In this document: positions 15,441 through 23,107 of the stretch, piece after piece
Layout of the letters: every line of letters begins with the position of its first letter
How positions within the stretch are numbered: position 1 is the stretch's first letter
NCBI GenBank assembly: GCA_002311915.1
Contig: DCAF01000033.1
Location: forward strand, 1 to 25,859
DNA: 25,859 nucleotides
DNA from: Sulfurovum sp. UBA1140
Lineage (GTDB): Bacteria > Campylobacterota > Campylobacteria > Campylobacterales > Sulfurovaceae
Direction of reading: 5' to 3'
The notes under the pieces: generated by a model
Told to the model about the DNA's origin: nothing
Seen by the model: the letters and a program-made list of their open reading frames with translations, nothing else
The model's database searches: none
Translations under genes and position numbers: made by a program

Positions 15441-17033
15441 ATGAGCACCAGGAGACCAAATAGTCTTGATAAGTTAGGACTTGAAAACATTGGTAATATT
15501 TACTACAACTTAAGCTATGATGAGCTTCAAGCACACGAAGTTAATAGAGGTGAGTGTAAAATTTCTACATCTGGTACAGCTATGTGCGATACAGGTATTT
15601 TTACAGGACGAAGTCCAAAAGATAAATATTTTGTAGACCAGTCTCCATCAAATGAGAATATCTTTTGGGGTGATGTAAATAGGAAAATAGAGAAAGATAC
15701 TTTTGATGAACTATTTACATTGACCAAAGAGCAACTTTCAGGCAAAGATATTTATATTATGGATGTTTATGCAGGTGCTTGTAAGTTGAGTAGAAAATCG
15801 GTTAGATTTATCTCTGAAGTTGCTTGGCAGGCTCACTTTGTTAAAAATATGTTTATTCGTCCTAGCGAGGAGGAGTTAAAGAGATTTGAGCCTGATTTTG
15901 TTGTTTATAATGGTTGTAAGACTTCAAATAAAAACTATAAAGAGCAGGGCTTACACTCTGACGTTTATGTCTGTTTTAATGTAGAAGAGAATGTTTCTAT
16001 TATTGGTGGTACATGGTATGGTGGAGAGATGAAAAAAGGTATCTTCTCTATGATGAACTACTGGTTACCACTAGAGGGTAAGCTCTCGATGCACTGCTCT
16101 GCTAATGTTGGTAAAGATAATGATGTTTGTCTCTTTTTTGGACTCTCTGGAACAGGAAAAACAACCCTGTCTACTGATCCTAAACGGGCATTAATTGGTG
16201 ATGATGAGCATGGTTGGGATGAGAGTGGAGTCTTTAACTTCGAGGGTGGTTGTTATGCCAAAGTAATTAATCTTGATCCTAAAAGTGAGCCAGAGATTTA
16301 TGGAGCGATTAGAAAAGATGCCCTTTTAGAAAATGTGGTACATGACATAAATGGAGTGGTAGATTACAGTGATAAGTCTAAAACTGAAAATACCCGTGTG
16401 TCGTATCCTATAGAGCATATTGAAAATCATAAAGATGATATGCAAGCAGGACACCCAAATAATATTATCTTCTTAACGGCAGATGCTTTTGGTGTTTTAC
16501 CTCCTGTTTCAAAACTCTCTAAAGAACAAGCGATGTACTACTTTTTAAGTGGATATACTGCTAAAGTTGCAGGAACAGAGCTTGGAATTACTGAACCAGT
16601 AGCGACCTTCTCTGCTTGTTTTGGTGAGGCATTTTTACCACTACATCCAACCGATTATGCAAAGCTTTTGGGTGATAAGATAGATGAACATGGTGTTAAC
16701 GTTTACTTGGTCAATACAGGTTGGACAGGTGGTGCTTATGGTATTGGGCATAGAATGAGCATTAAAGATACCAGAGCGTGTATTAATGGTATTTTAAATG
16801 GCTCTATTAATAATGCAGAGTTTGAAATATTAGATGTGTTTAATTTGCAAATACCTAAAGCATTAGATGGTGTTAAAAATAATGCTGTGCTTAATCCACG
16901 AAATACATGGAGCAATAAAGCCGATTATGATGCCTCTTTGGCTAAGTTAGCAAGTATGTTTATAGAGAATTTTAACCGTTACAATGATAATGGTTCAGAA
17001 CTTGATTACTCTGAAGCAGGACCTAAAGTTTAG
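15441..17033 (+). CDS. pckA: Phosphoenolpyruvate carboxykinase (ATP)
   Basis: It converts oxaloacetate + ATP to PEP + CO2 + ADP, the entry to gluconeogenesis. The 530-residue protein has FTGRSPKDKYFV (54-65), the PEPCK-specific FFGLSGTGKTTLS P-loop (232-244), IGDDEHGWDESGVFNFEGGCYAK (metal and substrate site; starts near 252) and NTGWTGGAYGIGHRMSI. The kinase-type P-loop and overall length identify the ATP-dependent rather than the GTP-dependent enzyme. The ATG at 15441 follows AAAGG by nine bases. It lies directly downstream of the oxaloacetate decarboxylase operon but behind its terminator, so it is co-located but separately transcribed. Its own terminator follows at 17071. Confidence 0.97.
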   Translation: MSTRRPNSLDKLGLENIGNIYYNLSYDELQAHEVNRGECKISTSGTAMCDTGIFTGRSPKDKYFVDQSPSNENIFWGDVNRKIEKDTFDELFTLTKEQLSGKDIYIMDVYAGACKLSRKSVRFISEVAWQAHFVKNMFIRPSEEELKRFEPDFVVYNGCKTSNKNYKEQGLHSDVYVCFNVEENVSIIGGTWYGGEMKKGIFSMMNYWLPLEGKLSMHCSANVGKDNDVCLFFGLSGTGKTTLSTDPKRALIGDDEHGWDESGVFNFEGGCYAKVINLDPKSEPEIYGAIRKDALLENVVHDINGVVDYSDKSKTENTRVSYPIEHIENHKDDMQAGHPNNIIFLTADAFGVLPPVSKLSKEQAMYYFLSGYTAKVAGTELGITEPVATFSACFGEAFLPLHPTDYAKLLGDKIDEHGVNVYLVNTGWTGGAYGIGHRMSIKDTRACINGILNGSINNAEFEILDVFNLQIPKALDGVKNNAVLNPRNTWSNKADYDASLAKLASMFIENFNRYNDNGSELDYSEAGPKV

Positions 17034-17070
17034 AAAAAATAAAGAGACCAATTTCTTGAATATTTCTTAT

Positions 17071-17098
17071 TCCTAGCCCTTTTGGGTTAGGAGTTTTT
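17071..17098 (+). terminator. Intrinsic terminator of pckA
   Basis: TCCTAGCCC (17071-17079) pairs with GGGTTAGGA (17084-17092; one G-U pair) across a TTTT loop and is followed by GTTTTTA. Classic intrinsic terminator 38 bases after the pckA stop. The rest of 17034-17233 shows no gene. Confidence 0.85.
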
Positions 17099-17233
17099 AA
17101 TAACACTTTCCCATCACATCAATACTATCAAGGTTAAGTGGATACTATTCCAATAATGAAATGATAAAACAATACATCAAAAATTAGGGAAAAGATAGAG
17201 CGTATAAAAACTTTATCAATGTTAATTAATTTT

Positions 17234-17471
17234 TTGACGAAGTGATTTATTTAATAAGGCTATACTTGGCATGGGAAGAGCAGATGTTGATATAAATGGG
17301 ATTACTCCAAGAATAGATATTGATATTTTAGGTGGCAGTAGTGACCATATTATTTTAGATGCAAAAGAGGAAAAATTAAAAGTTGGGGATATAGTAGAAT
17401 TTGATGTGAACTATTCAGCACTTTTATCTGCTATGACCTCTCCATTTGTTAAAAAAGTATTTAAGGAATAA
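17234..17471 (+). pseudogene. C-terminal relic of an alanine/ornithine racemase-family PLP enzyme
   Basis: From ATG 17271 the frame encodes 66 residues with GRADVDINGITPRIDIDILGG, SSDHIILDA and YSALLSAMTSPFVKKVF. These are, from memory, the C-terminal signatures of the alanine/ornithine racemase (Orr-like) family of fold-III PLP enzymes of about 350 residues. Similarity continues upstream of the ATG in the same frame (NKAILGMGRADVD, from about 17243) until an in-frame TGA ends it just before 17234. This shows that the ATG is internal to a once longer gene. The PLP-binding lysine barrel is entirely missing and there is no Shine-Dalgarno. Probably dead; a domain-only function is not excluded. 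Confidence 0.75.
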
Positions 17472-17510
17472 AATTTAATTTATAGAGTGGTCATTAAAAA
17501 TAATTAAATT
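17472..17510. terminator. Weak bidirectional hairpin between convergent units
   Basis: AATTTAATT (17472-17480) pairs with AATTAAATT (17502-17510) with a 21-base loop, between the racemase relic and the convergent DUF445 gene. All-AT stem; weak support. Confidence 0.25.
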
Positions 17511-17512
17511 CG

Positions 17513-18226
17513 CTAGTTTAAAAAAAATGAAGAGACCAACCCAATGGCTCCTCCAAATACTCCCCCCCAAACTACCAACCATCCAAGATGGGTATGAATC
17601 AACTCATGCACCAAATCATTAACCATTTTCGGGGTTAAGTCATTAAGCCTTTTATCAATTAAATCTTCGACCAAGTGACGCAGGTCATTATTTAGAGAAG
17701 AGTGTTCTAAATGGTGATTCATCTGTGTTTTAAAGGTATCTGAACTCACAATGCCTACCACTGCAGATTTTAGTTTTTTAGCAAAAGGCTCTTTTAATGA
17801 ATCAAGTGCTTTCTCTCCACCAAAAAAGTTGAGTGCATCACCCAGTTTAGACTCCATCACACTCTGTTTAAGTGCAATAAAAGCAGGAGAGAAGTCAGCC
17901 GATTCAACCAGTGGAGCCAAATCAATTTTACTCTCTTCATTTTGAAAAAAAGCATTGAGTTGCTCTTGGTTAAAGAACTGTGTCATAATCATATTTTTAA
18001 TAGACTCTTTAAAGGTATCAAAGTTTTTCTCTATTACTCCCGAACCATAAAGCAAGGGAACCTTGTTAAAAAGCATATGAATTGCCAACTGATTAGTCAC
18101 TGCACCTGAAAGGGCAAACAGCCCTGTAAAGAGTAGGGGTGTTGCATAGGGTGCAGGGGTGAGTGTGGATAGACCAATAAGGGCAACACTGCTCATGTTG
18201 GTAAGTGTTGATTTAGATATTTCCAT
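17513..18226 (-). CDS. DUF445 family membrane protein
   Basis: A 237-residue protein when started at ATG 18226. The longer reading from 18277 adds 17 residues that overlap the upstream gene, whereas ATG 18226 lies one base after that gene's TAA and has GGAG at a proper distance. It has hydrophobic segments near residues 13-43 and a final membrane helix (WLVVWGGVFGGAIGLVSSFF) with a soluble helical middle. The early GAVTNQLAIHMLFNK motif and the end GxxxGGAIGLV match DUF445 (YheB/YjiN-like), whose function is unknown. It is the last gene of the IscU-like operon and may be translationally coupled to the HAD gene. Confidence 0.8.
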   Translation of the reverse strand: MEISKSTLTNMSSVALIGLSTLTPAPYATPLLFTGLFALSGAVTNQLAIHMLFNKVPLLYGSGVIEKNFDTFKESIKNMIMTQFFNQEQLNAFFQNEESKIDLAPLVESADFSPAFIALKQSVMESKLGDALNFFGGEKALDSLKEPFAKKLKSAVVGIVSSDTFKTQMNHHLEHSSLNNDLRHLVEDLIDKRLNDLTPKMVNDLVHELIHTHLGWLVVWGGVFGGAIGLVSSFFLN

Positions 18227-18227
18227 T

Positions 18228-18848
18228 TTAAAACTCCAAGATAGATTGTTGTAGCTGTTCAACAGTATGAATGGCATTACTGTAATCAGAGAAACCCCAA
18301 TTAACCATAAGATAATCTATGTTCGAAGCTTTTGCTGAGAGTTGGTCTCGCTCACCATCACCAATAAAGAGGGCATCTTCTGTGGTAAGGTTTAATGTTT
18401 TTAATATGCTATAGAGCATATCGGGATGGGGTTTTCCGTTGGGGACATCATCTGCACATATCACCACGTCAAACTGTTTAACCAGTTTAAGATGATTTAA
18501 GGATTGAATTGCCGAGACTCGATAAGCATTGGTGGCAATAGCCAGTTTGTAACCCTCTAATTTTAGGATAACCAATAGATTTCTTATGCCTTCGTAGAGT
18601 TGAATCTCTTGTTCATGGTTCTGAGTATAGTAGTGTGAAAACCACTCCTCATGTTGAGGAGTAAAAGAGTCTGCATTGTAAAAAAACTCTGCAGGTTTAA
18701 TCGTAGGCTCGTTGATACTTTTTAATATGAGTTGCTCATCCATTGCTTTTAGCCCCAATTGGTTACGAACATAATTGATGGCATTGGCAAGGGTTAGTGA
18801 GCTATCAATAAGGGTACCATCCATATCAAATATGATGAGTTTCTTCAT
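18228..18848 (-). CDS. HAD-superfamily phosphatase, phosphoglycolate phosphatase-like
   Basis: A 206-residue HAD hydrolase with motif I DMDGTLIDSS (8-17; nucleophile Asp8, acid/base Asp10), a C1-type helical cap, motif II ATNAYR (about 105-110), the motif III lysine in NGKPHPD (about 137-143) and motif IV FIGDGERDQLSAKAS. This is the Gph/PGMB-like branch; phosphoglycolate is the commonest substrate for relatives, but pyrophosphatase or nucleotidase activities are equally possible. The gene starts immediately after the psd stop (18849) and ends one base before the DUF445 start, so all three form one transcript. Confidence 0.85.
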   Translation of the reverse strand: MKKLIIFDMDGTLIDSSLTLANAINYVRNQLGLKAMDEQLILKSINEPTIKPAEFFYNADSFTPQHEEWFSHYYTQNHEQEIQLYEGIRNLLVILKLEGYKLAIATNAYRVSAIQSLNHLKLVKQFDVVICADDVPNGKPHPDMLYSILKTLNLTTEDALFIGDGERDQLSAKASNIDYLMVNWGFSDYSNAIHTVEQLQQSILEF

Positions 18849-19664
18849 CTACTTAATGGTTCCTATAGGGTCAGCAAATTTAACTTTTTGATTAATGGTT
18901 ACCTTGGGTATAAAGGTCTCTTTTTCACTAAAAAGCAGTATGGTCGAACCCATCTCAAACCAACCAAACAGCTCTCCTTTTTCAAGTGATAGATTATCAT
19001 ATGTGTAGTGTTTAGGCTCTCTTATTTCTGAGTTGGTATTAATGGCATCTTCAAAAGTAATAATCATCTTACCGACATTTAATGCACCAATTAGTGCCAT
19101 AATAAAAGTATGTCCTGCTCTATCTTCACACTCTATAATCACCCGTTCATTCTCTATAAAAAGATTCTTTTTATTTCTAAGTAGTGGAAAATTTACGGGG
19201 TAAAGTTTCCCTGGAATATGGGTGAGTGATTTAATTTTTAGAGCATCAGGAGTGTGGTATCGGTGATAATCTTTGGGTGAGAGATATAAATTAACAAATT
19301 GACCACCATTGACCTTGGTAGAGGCTTGTAGATGATGCTCTCCAAAGAGTTCGGCTATATCATACTCCATACCTTTTATCTGATAGGCTTTTCCCTCTTT
19401 TATCTCACCATAGTCGGTAACCAAAGCATCTACAGGAGAAATCATAACTTTTTCATCACTGTTAATCTCTCTGGGTTGTTGTAGGCTTCTTGTAAAGAGT
19501 TGGTTGAGTGTGGCATACTCTTTAGGCTCTTTAAATTCAGACATCTCTAGCCCCATAAGTTTGACATAGCTGTTGTTGATGATTTTCTGTAGGGGTTTAG
19601 AAAAAGCTTTAGAGGCAAATGCCCCAAAGCCATTCGAGATAAACGATGTGTAGTGTTTTTTCAT
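18849..19664 (-). CDS. psd: Phosphatidylserine decarboxylase proenzyme
   Basis: Psd makes phosphatidylethanolamine from phosphatidylserine at the inner membrane. The 271-residue proenzyme has ISPVDALVTDYGEI (catalytic-triad Asp region), LYLSPKDYHRYHTP (conserved His) and the self-cleavage site GST at 239-241. There Ser240 should become the pyruvoyl group of the small alpha chain. The usual LGST reads MGST here, a tolerated variation. The ATG at 19664 follows AAGGAAT. It sits 18 bases downstream of the ferritin-like gene and abuts the HAD gene. No defect seen. Confidence 0.94.
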   Translation of the reverse strand: MKKHYTSFISNGFGAFASKAFSKPLQKIINNSYVKLMGLEMSEFKEPKEYATLNQLFTRSLQQPREINSDEKVMISPVDALVTDYGEIKEGKAYQIKGMEYDIAELFGEHHLQASTKVNGGQFVNLYLSPKDYHRYHTPDALKIKSLTHIPGKLYPVNFPLLRNKKNLFIENERVIIECEDRAGHTFIMALIGALNVGKMIITFEDAINTNSEIREPKHYTYDNLSLEKGELFGWFEMGSTILLFSEKETFIPKVTINQKVKFADPIGTIK

Positions 19665-19682
19665 ATATTAAAATTCCTTGCT

Positions 19683-20510
19683 CTATTTGTTATTGATATG
19701 GGCTAACGCCTCTTCCATAAGGGCGATATGATAGTTCTCTTGATTGTTAATAAAGGTAAAGAATGAAGCAAAATGTTCAGAACTATCACTCACTGCTGCT
19801 GCTAGTTGTTTACACTCCTCTTTTGCTCCTATCTCTTCTTGAATTCCATCTTTTAAGAACTGTTCTAAATCCTCAAATTTATAAATCTCTTCCATAAGGC
19901 TTCTTGGAACACCTAAAATACCCATATCTGCCATCATTTGACCAAAGCTTCTTAGGTGAAAGAACGACTCATCAATAAGAATTTGATAAATACGATTTAA
20001 AAAAGCATCATTGCTGTTGGCTTTGGAGTAGTTATAGACCATAATCAGCTCATACTCTTTATAGCTCTCTTCAAATAAGAAGATGGTGAGGGCATCTCGT
20101 GCCTCTTCGCTAAGTTCAACATTTGGGTAGGCTCTATTAATATCAAAAGCTTCTGCTACCTCCTCTTCTGGGAGTTGAGCCAATACTGCTTTCATATACT
20201 CTAAATCACTTTTCATTCTAAAGGTTATATCCCCATCACCACAGCTGTCCAATTTAGACTCTATTGAGGTGATTCTTTGGATAATGTTGTTAAGCATAGA
20301 AGAGAGGTGGGTGACACGAATGGGTACTTGCTTAATGTTGTAATTATAAGTAATTTTGTTTTTAATAAAATCATTCTCTAGCCAAGTGAGGTGTTTAAAT
20401 AGAATATTAGAGAACTCATAAAGTGTCTGTCTGCTTTGTGTTTGTGACATAAAACCTGTAAATTGTGTTGCTAACCATGCTTCATGAAGCTCTTTAAATA
20501 GTGTTTTCAT
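19683..20510 (-). CDS. Unrecognised helical protein, ferritin-like fold suspected
   Basis: A 275-residue, almost entirely helical, soluble acidic protein that I do not recognise by name. The C-terminal half has four long helices (about 135-162, 167-196, 204-238, 240-273) carrying Glu/His residues spaced as in diiron ferritin-like bundles: EESYKEYE (147-154), DESFFH (180-185), EEIGAKEE (225-232) and a clear ExxH, ENYH (258-261). The N-terminal half is a separate helical region (HEAWLATQF; HLTWLENDF). Its ATG overlaps the stop of the IscU-like gene by one base, implying coupled, near-stoichiometric translation. A role in handling iron for the scaffold is inference only. Confidence 0.6.
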   Translation of the reverse strand: MKTLFKELHEAWLATQFTGFMSQTQSRQTLYEFSNILFKHLTWLENDFIKNKITYNYNIKQVPIRVTHLSSMLNNIIQRITSIESKLDSCGDGDITFRMKSDLEYMKAVLAQLPEEEVAEAFDINRAYPNVELSEEARDALTIFLFEESYKEYELIMVYNYSKANSNDAFLNRIYQILIDESFFHLRSFGQMMADMGILGVPRSLMEEIYKFEDLEQFLKDGIQEEIGAKEECKQLAAAVSDSSEHFASFFTFINNQENYHIALMEEALAHINNK

Positions 20511-20953
20511 TACGCCTCCTCCTCTTTTGGGGTACAGTCTGTTTTAATGATGTAACTTATCATGGGGAAGTTGGCATCTTTTTGTCGCTCTGCATAGGTA
20601 TCAATACTGGCTTTAAGTGCCAATGCGACCATCTCTGAACAGGCAGCATCTTCAGGTGGAAGATTGTCAAGCATACCCAATGTTGTAGAGACCAACTCTT
20701 CAGCTCTTGAGAAGTGTATCCCTTTGGCTTCAGTTGTGATAATAGAACCTGCAACAATGGTGGTGGTACACCCTATTGCTTGAAAAGATATATCTGTAAT
20801 GAGGGGGTCAGTCTGCTTTTCTACTTTTAAATAGATGGCAACTTTCTCTCCGTTTTGTGGGTTTTTCCCAATACCCGTGGCATCATTTTCTGGCATATCG
20901 CCATAGTTTTTTGGATTCATCATATGCTCAATGAGCTGTGCATCTGCGTTCAT
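20510..20953 (-). CDS. IscU/NifU-N-like iron-sulfur scaffold lacking the first ligand cysteine
   Basis: A 147-residue protein with the IscU fold signature: MNPKNYGDMPENDATG at 12-27, GIGKNPQNGEKVAIYLKVE, IGCTTTIVAGSIIT and EDAACSEMVALALKASI. Canonical scaffolds coordinate the cluster with three cysteines. Here the second (Cys62, GCTTT) and third (Cys105, AACSEM) are present, but the first, normally NPxCGD, reads NPQNGE with Asn34. An extra Cys140 lies near the C-terminus. It is therefore a divergent paralogue, either a different cluster or ligand set or a non-scaffold role. It heads the operon, with its own TATAAT box upstream. Confidence 0.85.
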   Translation of the reverse strand: MNADAQLIEHMMNPKNYGDMPENDATGIGKNPQNGEKVAIYLKVEKQTDPLITDISFQAIGCTTTIVAGSIITTEAKGIHFSRAEELVSTTLGMLDNLPPEDAACSEMVALALKASIDTYAERQKDANFPMISYIIKTDCTPKEEEA

Positions 20954-20982
20954 GTTTGACCCTTTTATTAAAATATCTTGCC

Positions 20983-20988
20983 ATTATA
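20983..20988 (-). promoter_or_regulatory. -10 box of the IscU-like operon
   Basis: TATAAT preceded by CGC on the minus strand, 30 bases before the ATG at 20953. It is immediately next to a GATTTG tandem repeat that fills the -20 to -35 region. Confidence 0.5.
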
Positions 20989-20990
20989 GC

Positions 20991-21014
20991 GATTTGGATT
21001 TGGATTTGGTTTGG
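20991..21014. repeat. Hexamer tandem repeat GATTTG x3 plus a degenerate fourth copy
   Basis: GATTTG at 20991, 20997 and 21003, then GTTTGG to 21014, lying between the divergent -10 boxes of the IscU-like gene and lptA. Copy-number change would alter upstream promoter spacing by 6 bp. Confidence 0.6.
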
Positions 21015-21063
21015 GATATAAAAAGATAGGGTAAAAATATTAAAGGATTTTTGATAAAATAGG

Positions 21064-21069
21064 TATAAT
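21064..21069 (+). promoter_or_regulatory. -10 box of the lptA-mrdA operon
   Basis: TATAAT preceded by AGG, 34 bases before the lptA ATG; no -35 consensus in range. Confidence 0.5.
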
Positions 21070-21102
21070 ACATTTAAAAACACGATATTAAGGCACTCTC
21101 TT

Positions 21103-21570
21103 ATGAAAAAAACAACCACACTCTTTTTTTTATCTTTTTTTATTTTTCAATTAAACGCAGACCAAGTTGATATTCAAGCAGACTATTTTCATGCCGATGA
21201 TATTACCAAAGTTGCCTATTTTGAAGGAAATGCTATTATTAAACAGGGTGAAAATGAGTTTAAAGCCTCTAAGGTAATTGTTTTTTTTAATAAAAAGAAA
21301 AAAGCTGTAAAATATAAAGCCAAAGGCAATGTATCTTTTCATCTGATTGAAAAAGGGATAATCTATGAGGGCAAAGCAGGGAAGATAATTTATGCTCCAA
21401 ATGATTCAAAATATCACTTTTTGGGTGATGTGGTTTTAAATGATTTAACGAACAACCGAAAAATTGTGGCACAGAGTATCTCACTAGATTTAAAAACAGG
21501 TCTAGCCGAGATAAAGGGTGGAGAGAAGAAACCCGTACATTTTAGATTTGAGATTGAGGATAGAAAATAA
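21103..21570 (+). CDS. lptA: Lipopolysaccharide transport periplasmic protein LptA
   Basis: LptA forms the periplasmic bridge that carries LPS from LptB2FGC to LptDE. The 155-residue protein starts with a Sec signal peptide (MKKTTTLFFLSFFIFQLNA, cleavage likely after residue 19). It continues as an OstA-like beta-jellyroll with repeating strands: VDIQADYFHADDITKVAYFEGNA, FKASKVIVFF, YEGKAGKIIYAP and YHFLGDVVLNDL. The ATG follows AAGG by nine bases. Its stop overlaps the engB start by one base. No lptC is adjacent in the window. Confidence 0.9.
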   Translation: MKKTTTLFFLSFFIFQLNADQVDIQADYFHADDITKVAYFEGNAIIKQGENEFKASKVIVFFNKKKKAVKYKAKGNVSFHLIEKGIIYEGKAGKIIYAPNDSKYHFLGDVVLNDLTNNRKIVAQSISLDLKTGLAEIKGGEKKPVHFRFEIEDRK

Positions 21571-22184
21571 TGACACCAAGAATTGTTAATGCCGATTTTA
21601 TGAAATCGGCACAAGCACTCCGAGATAGTATAGATGATACCGTAAGTGAAGTGGTCTTTTTAGGGCGTTCCAATGTGGGAAAAAGTTCAACCATTAATGG
21701 CTTAACTTTACGTAAGAGTTTGGCAAAGAGTTCATCAACCCCTGGCAAAACACAGCTTATTAACTTTTTTGATATTCGTTATAAATATGATGAACGTGAC
21801 TGGAACATTCGTTTTGTAGACCTGCCTGGGTTTGGGTATGCCAAGGTATCTAAAGACCTTAAAAGTATTTGGCAAAAAAACTTGGTTGATTTTATTAAGC
21901 ATCGTGTCTCTATTCGTGTTTTTATTCACTTGCGAGATGCAAGGCATCCCAATGCACAGATAGATAAAGATGTTCATAAGTATGTTTCAGAGTTTAAACG
22001 GGGAGACCAACTCTATTTGGATGTTTTTACCAAAATAGATAAACTTAATCAAAAAGAGAAAACTGCACTTAAAAAAGCATTTCCTGGTTGTATTACTCTG
22101 AGTAATTTAAAACGAAATGGTTATGAGCGTGTGCATCAGAAAATTTTTGAACATATATTTGGGATTAATGAATGGTCAAACTAG
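21570..22184 (+). CDS. engB: Ribosome biogenesis GTP-binding protein EngB (YsxC/YihA)
   Basis: An essential-type GTPase for assembly of the 50S ribosomal subunit. The 204-residue protein shows the Walker A FLGRSNVGKSS (30-40), the switch region SSTPGKTQLINFF, Walker B FVDLPGFGYAKV and the G4 TKIDK (near 159-163), all typical of TrmE-Era-EngA-EngB GTPases with the EngB-specific DLPGFGYA. It overlaps lptA by one base and the following GNAT gene by 13 bases, so the three are translationally coupled. Confidence 0.96.
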   Translation: MTPRIVNADFMKSAQALRDSIDDTVSEVVFLGRSNVGKSSTINGLTLRKSLAKSSSTPGKTQLINFFDIRYKYDERDWNIRFVDLPGFGYAKVSKDLKSIWQKNLVDFIKHRVSIRVFIHLRDARHPNAQIDKDVHKYVSEFKRGDQLYLDVFTKIDKLNQKEKTALKKAFPGCITLSNLKRNGYERVHQKIFEHIFGINEWSN

Positions 22185-22636
22185 TTAAGGCAACATTAGC
22201 AGACATCTCTGCAATGCAAGGCTTGGTAGCCCAAGATGTTAAAGATGGTGTTATCTTGGCTAGAAGTGAGGATGAGGTGGCAACCAATATTCGTTCATAT
22301 GTTTTGGCAAAAGAGAACAATAAGATAGTTGGTTATTTAGCACTACATGTTCACTCATTTAGATTGGCAGAGATTCGTAGTTTGATTGTTGATTTAGGGT
22401 ATCGAGGGCAAAATATAGGCAAACAGATGGTTCTTTTTGCACTCAACGAGGCAAAAACTTTAGGGGTAAGTGAAGATGTTTTGGTTTTAACCTACTTACC
22501 TGATTTTTTTAAAAAACTTGATTTTATAGAGATACCAAAAGAGGGAATTCCTGAACATAAAATATGGCTTGACTGTATTAAATGTATTCATTTCCCTGTT
22601 TGTAATGAAATCTCACTAATTTATAAGTTGGGATAG
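22172..22636 (+). CDS. GNAT N-acetyltransferase, N-acetylglutamate synthase-like
   Basis: A 154-residue GNAT. Motif A, binding acetyl-CoA, is IRSLIVDLGYRGQNIGKQMV (about 68-87; R/QxxGxG/A = RGQNIGK). The C-terminal block VLVLTYLPDFFKKLDF, PEHKIWLDCIKCIHFPVCNE is the hallmark of the short, Rv2747-type N-acetylglutamate synthases (YxPxFFxKLGF ... HKIWxDCxxCPxFPxCDE). The first step of arginine synthesis is therefore the likely job, although no arg gene is adjacent. The ATG at 22172 lies inside the end of engB (13-base overlap). A protein-acetylating role remains possible. Confidence 0.8.
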   Translation: MVKLVKATLADISAMQGLVAQDVKDGVILARSEDEVATNIRSYVLAKENNKIVGYLALHVHSFRLAEIRSLIVDLGYRGQNIGKQMVLFALNEAKTLGVSEDVLVLTYLPDFFKKLDFIEIPKEGIPEHKIWLDCIKCIHFPVCNEISLIYKLG

Positions 22637-22642
22637 ATAAAT

Positions 22643-23107
22643 ATGATGTACCATGATCGACATAGAAATAAGCAGAATATAGGTTTTTGGGAGTGGTTTC
22701 CTCTTATGAGTATCGTGATATTTTATCCGATGTTGGTCTCTATTTATACCATTCTTCCTCCATTAATTGGTATTGCAGGGTTGGTTATTATTACCAATAT
22801 TGACAGGAATAAAGTCTATGCGTTAGCAGGAATGCTCTATCTCATTAATTTAGATTTAAATCTAACACTGCCCTCTCTGTTGTCTCTTTTTTCGGCAATT
22901 ATCATTTATGCTTTGGTCTATCCTACCACCAAGTTAATGATACGATGTAAAAAATGTTTGGCACTTTTTCTTATTATTTTAATGAATGCTATTTTTTATA
23001 CGAGTCTCTTTCTGTATGATATTATTTTTAGTTCTAAAACCATTGTTGCTGATTCGATGTTAATACTCTATATTCTACTGGATATTTTAATAGGACTATT
23101 TTTATGA
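22643..23107 (+). CDS. Small polytopic membrane protein, MreD-like by position
   Basis: A 154-residue, very hydrophobic protein with a short charged N-terminus (DRHRNKQN) and about five membrane helices. I cannot identify it by motif. It lies directly upstream of, and overlaps by four bases (ATGA), the PBP2 gene; this is where MreD sits in many bacteria, and size and topology fit MreD (about 160 residues, five to six helices). A role in the elongation complex is therefore inferred from context, not from sequence similarity. ATG 22643 is used; the next codon is also ATG. Confidence 0.65.
   Translation: MMYHDRHRNKQNIGFWEWFPLMSIVIFYPMLVSIYTILPPLIGIAGLVIITNIDRNKVYALAGMLYLINLDLNLTLPSLLSLFSAIIIYALVYPTTKLMIRCKKCLALFLIILMNAIFYTSLFLYDIIFSSKTIVADSMLILYILLDILIGLFL

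Noticed and set aside
18227..18277. Longer N-terminus for the DUF445 protein
   Set aside because: It would overlap the HAD gene by 50 bases and lacks a Shine-Dalgarno; ATG 18226 has GGAG and a normal operon spacing.
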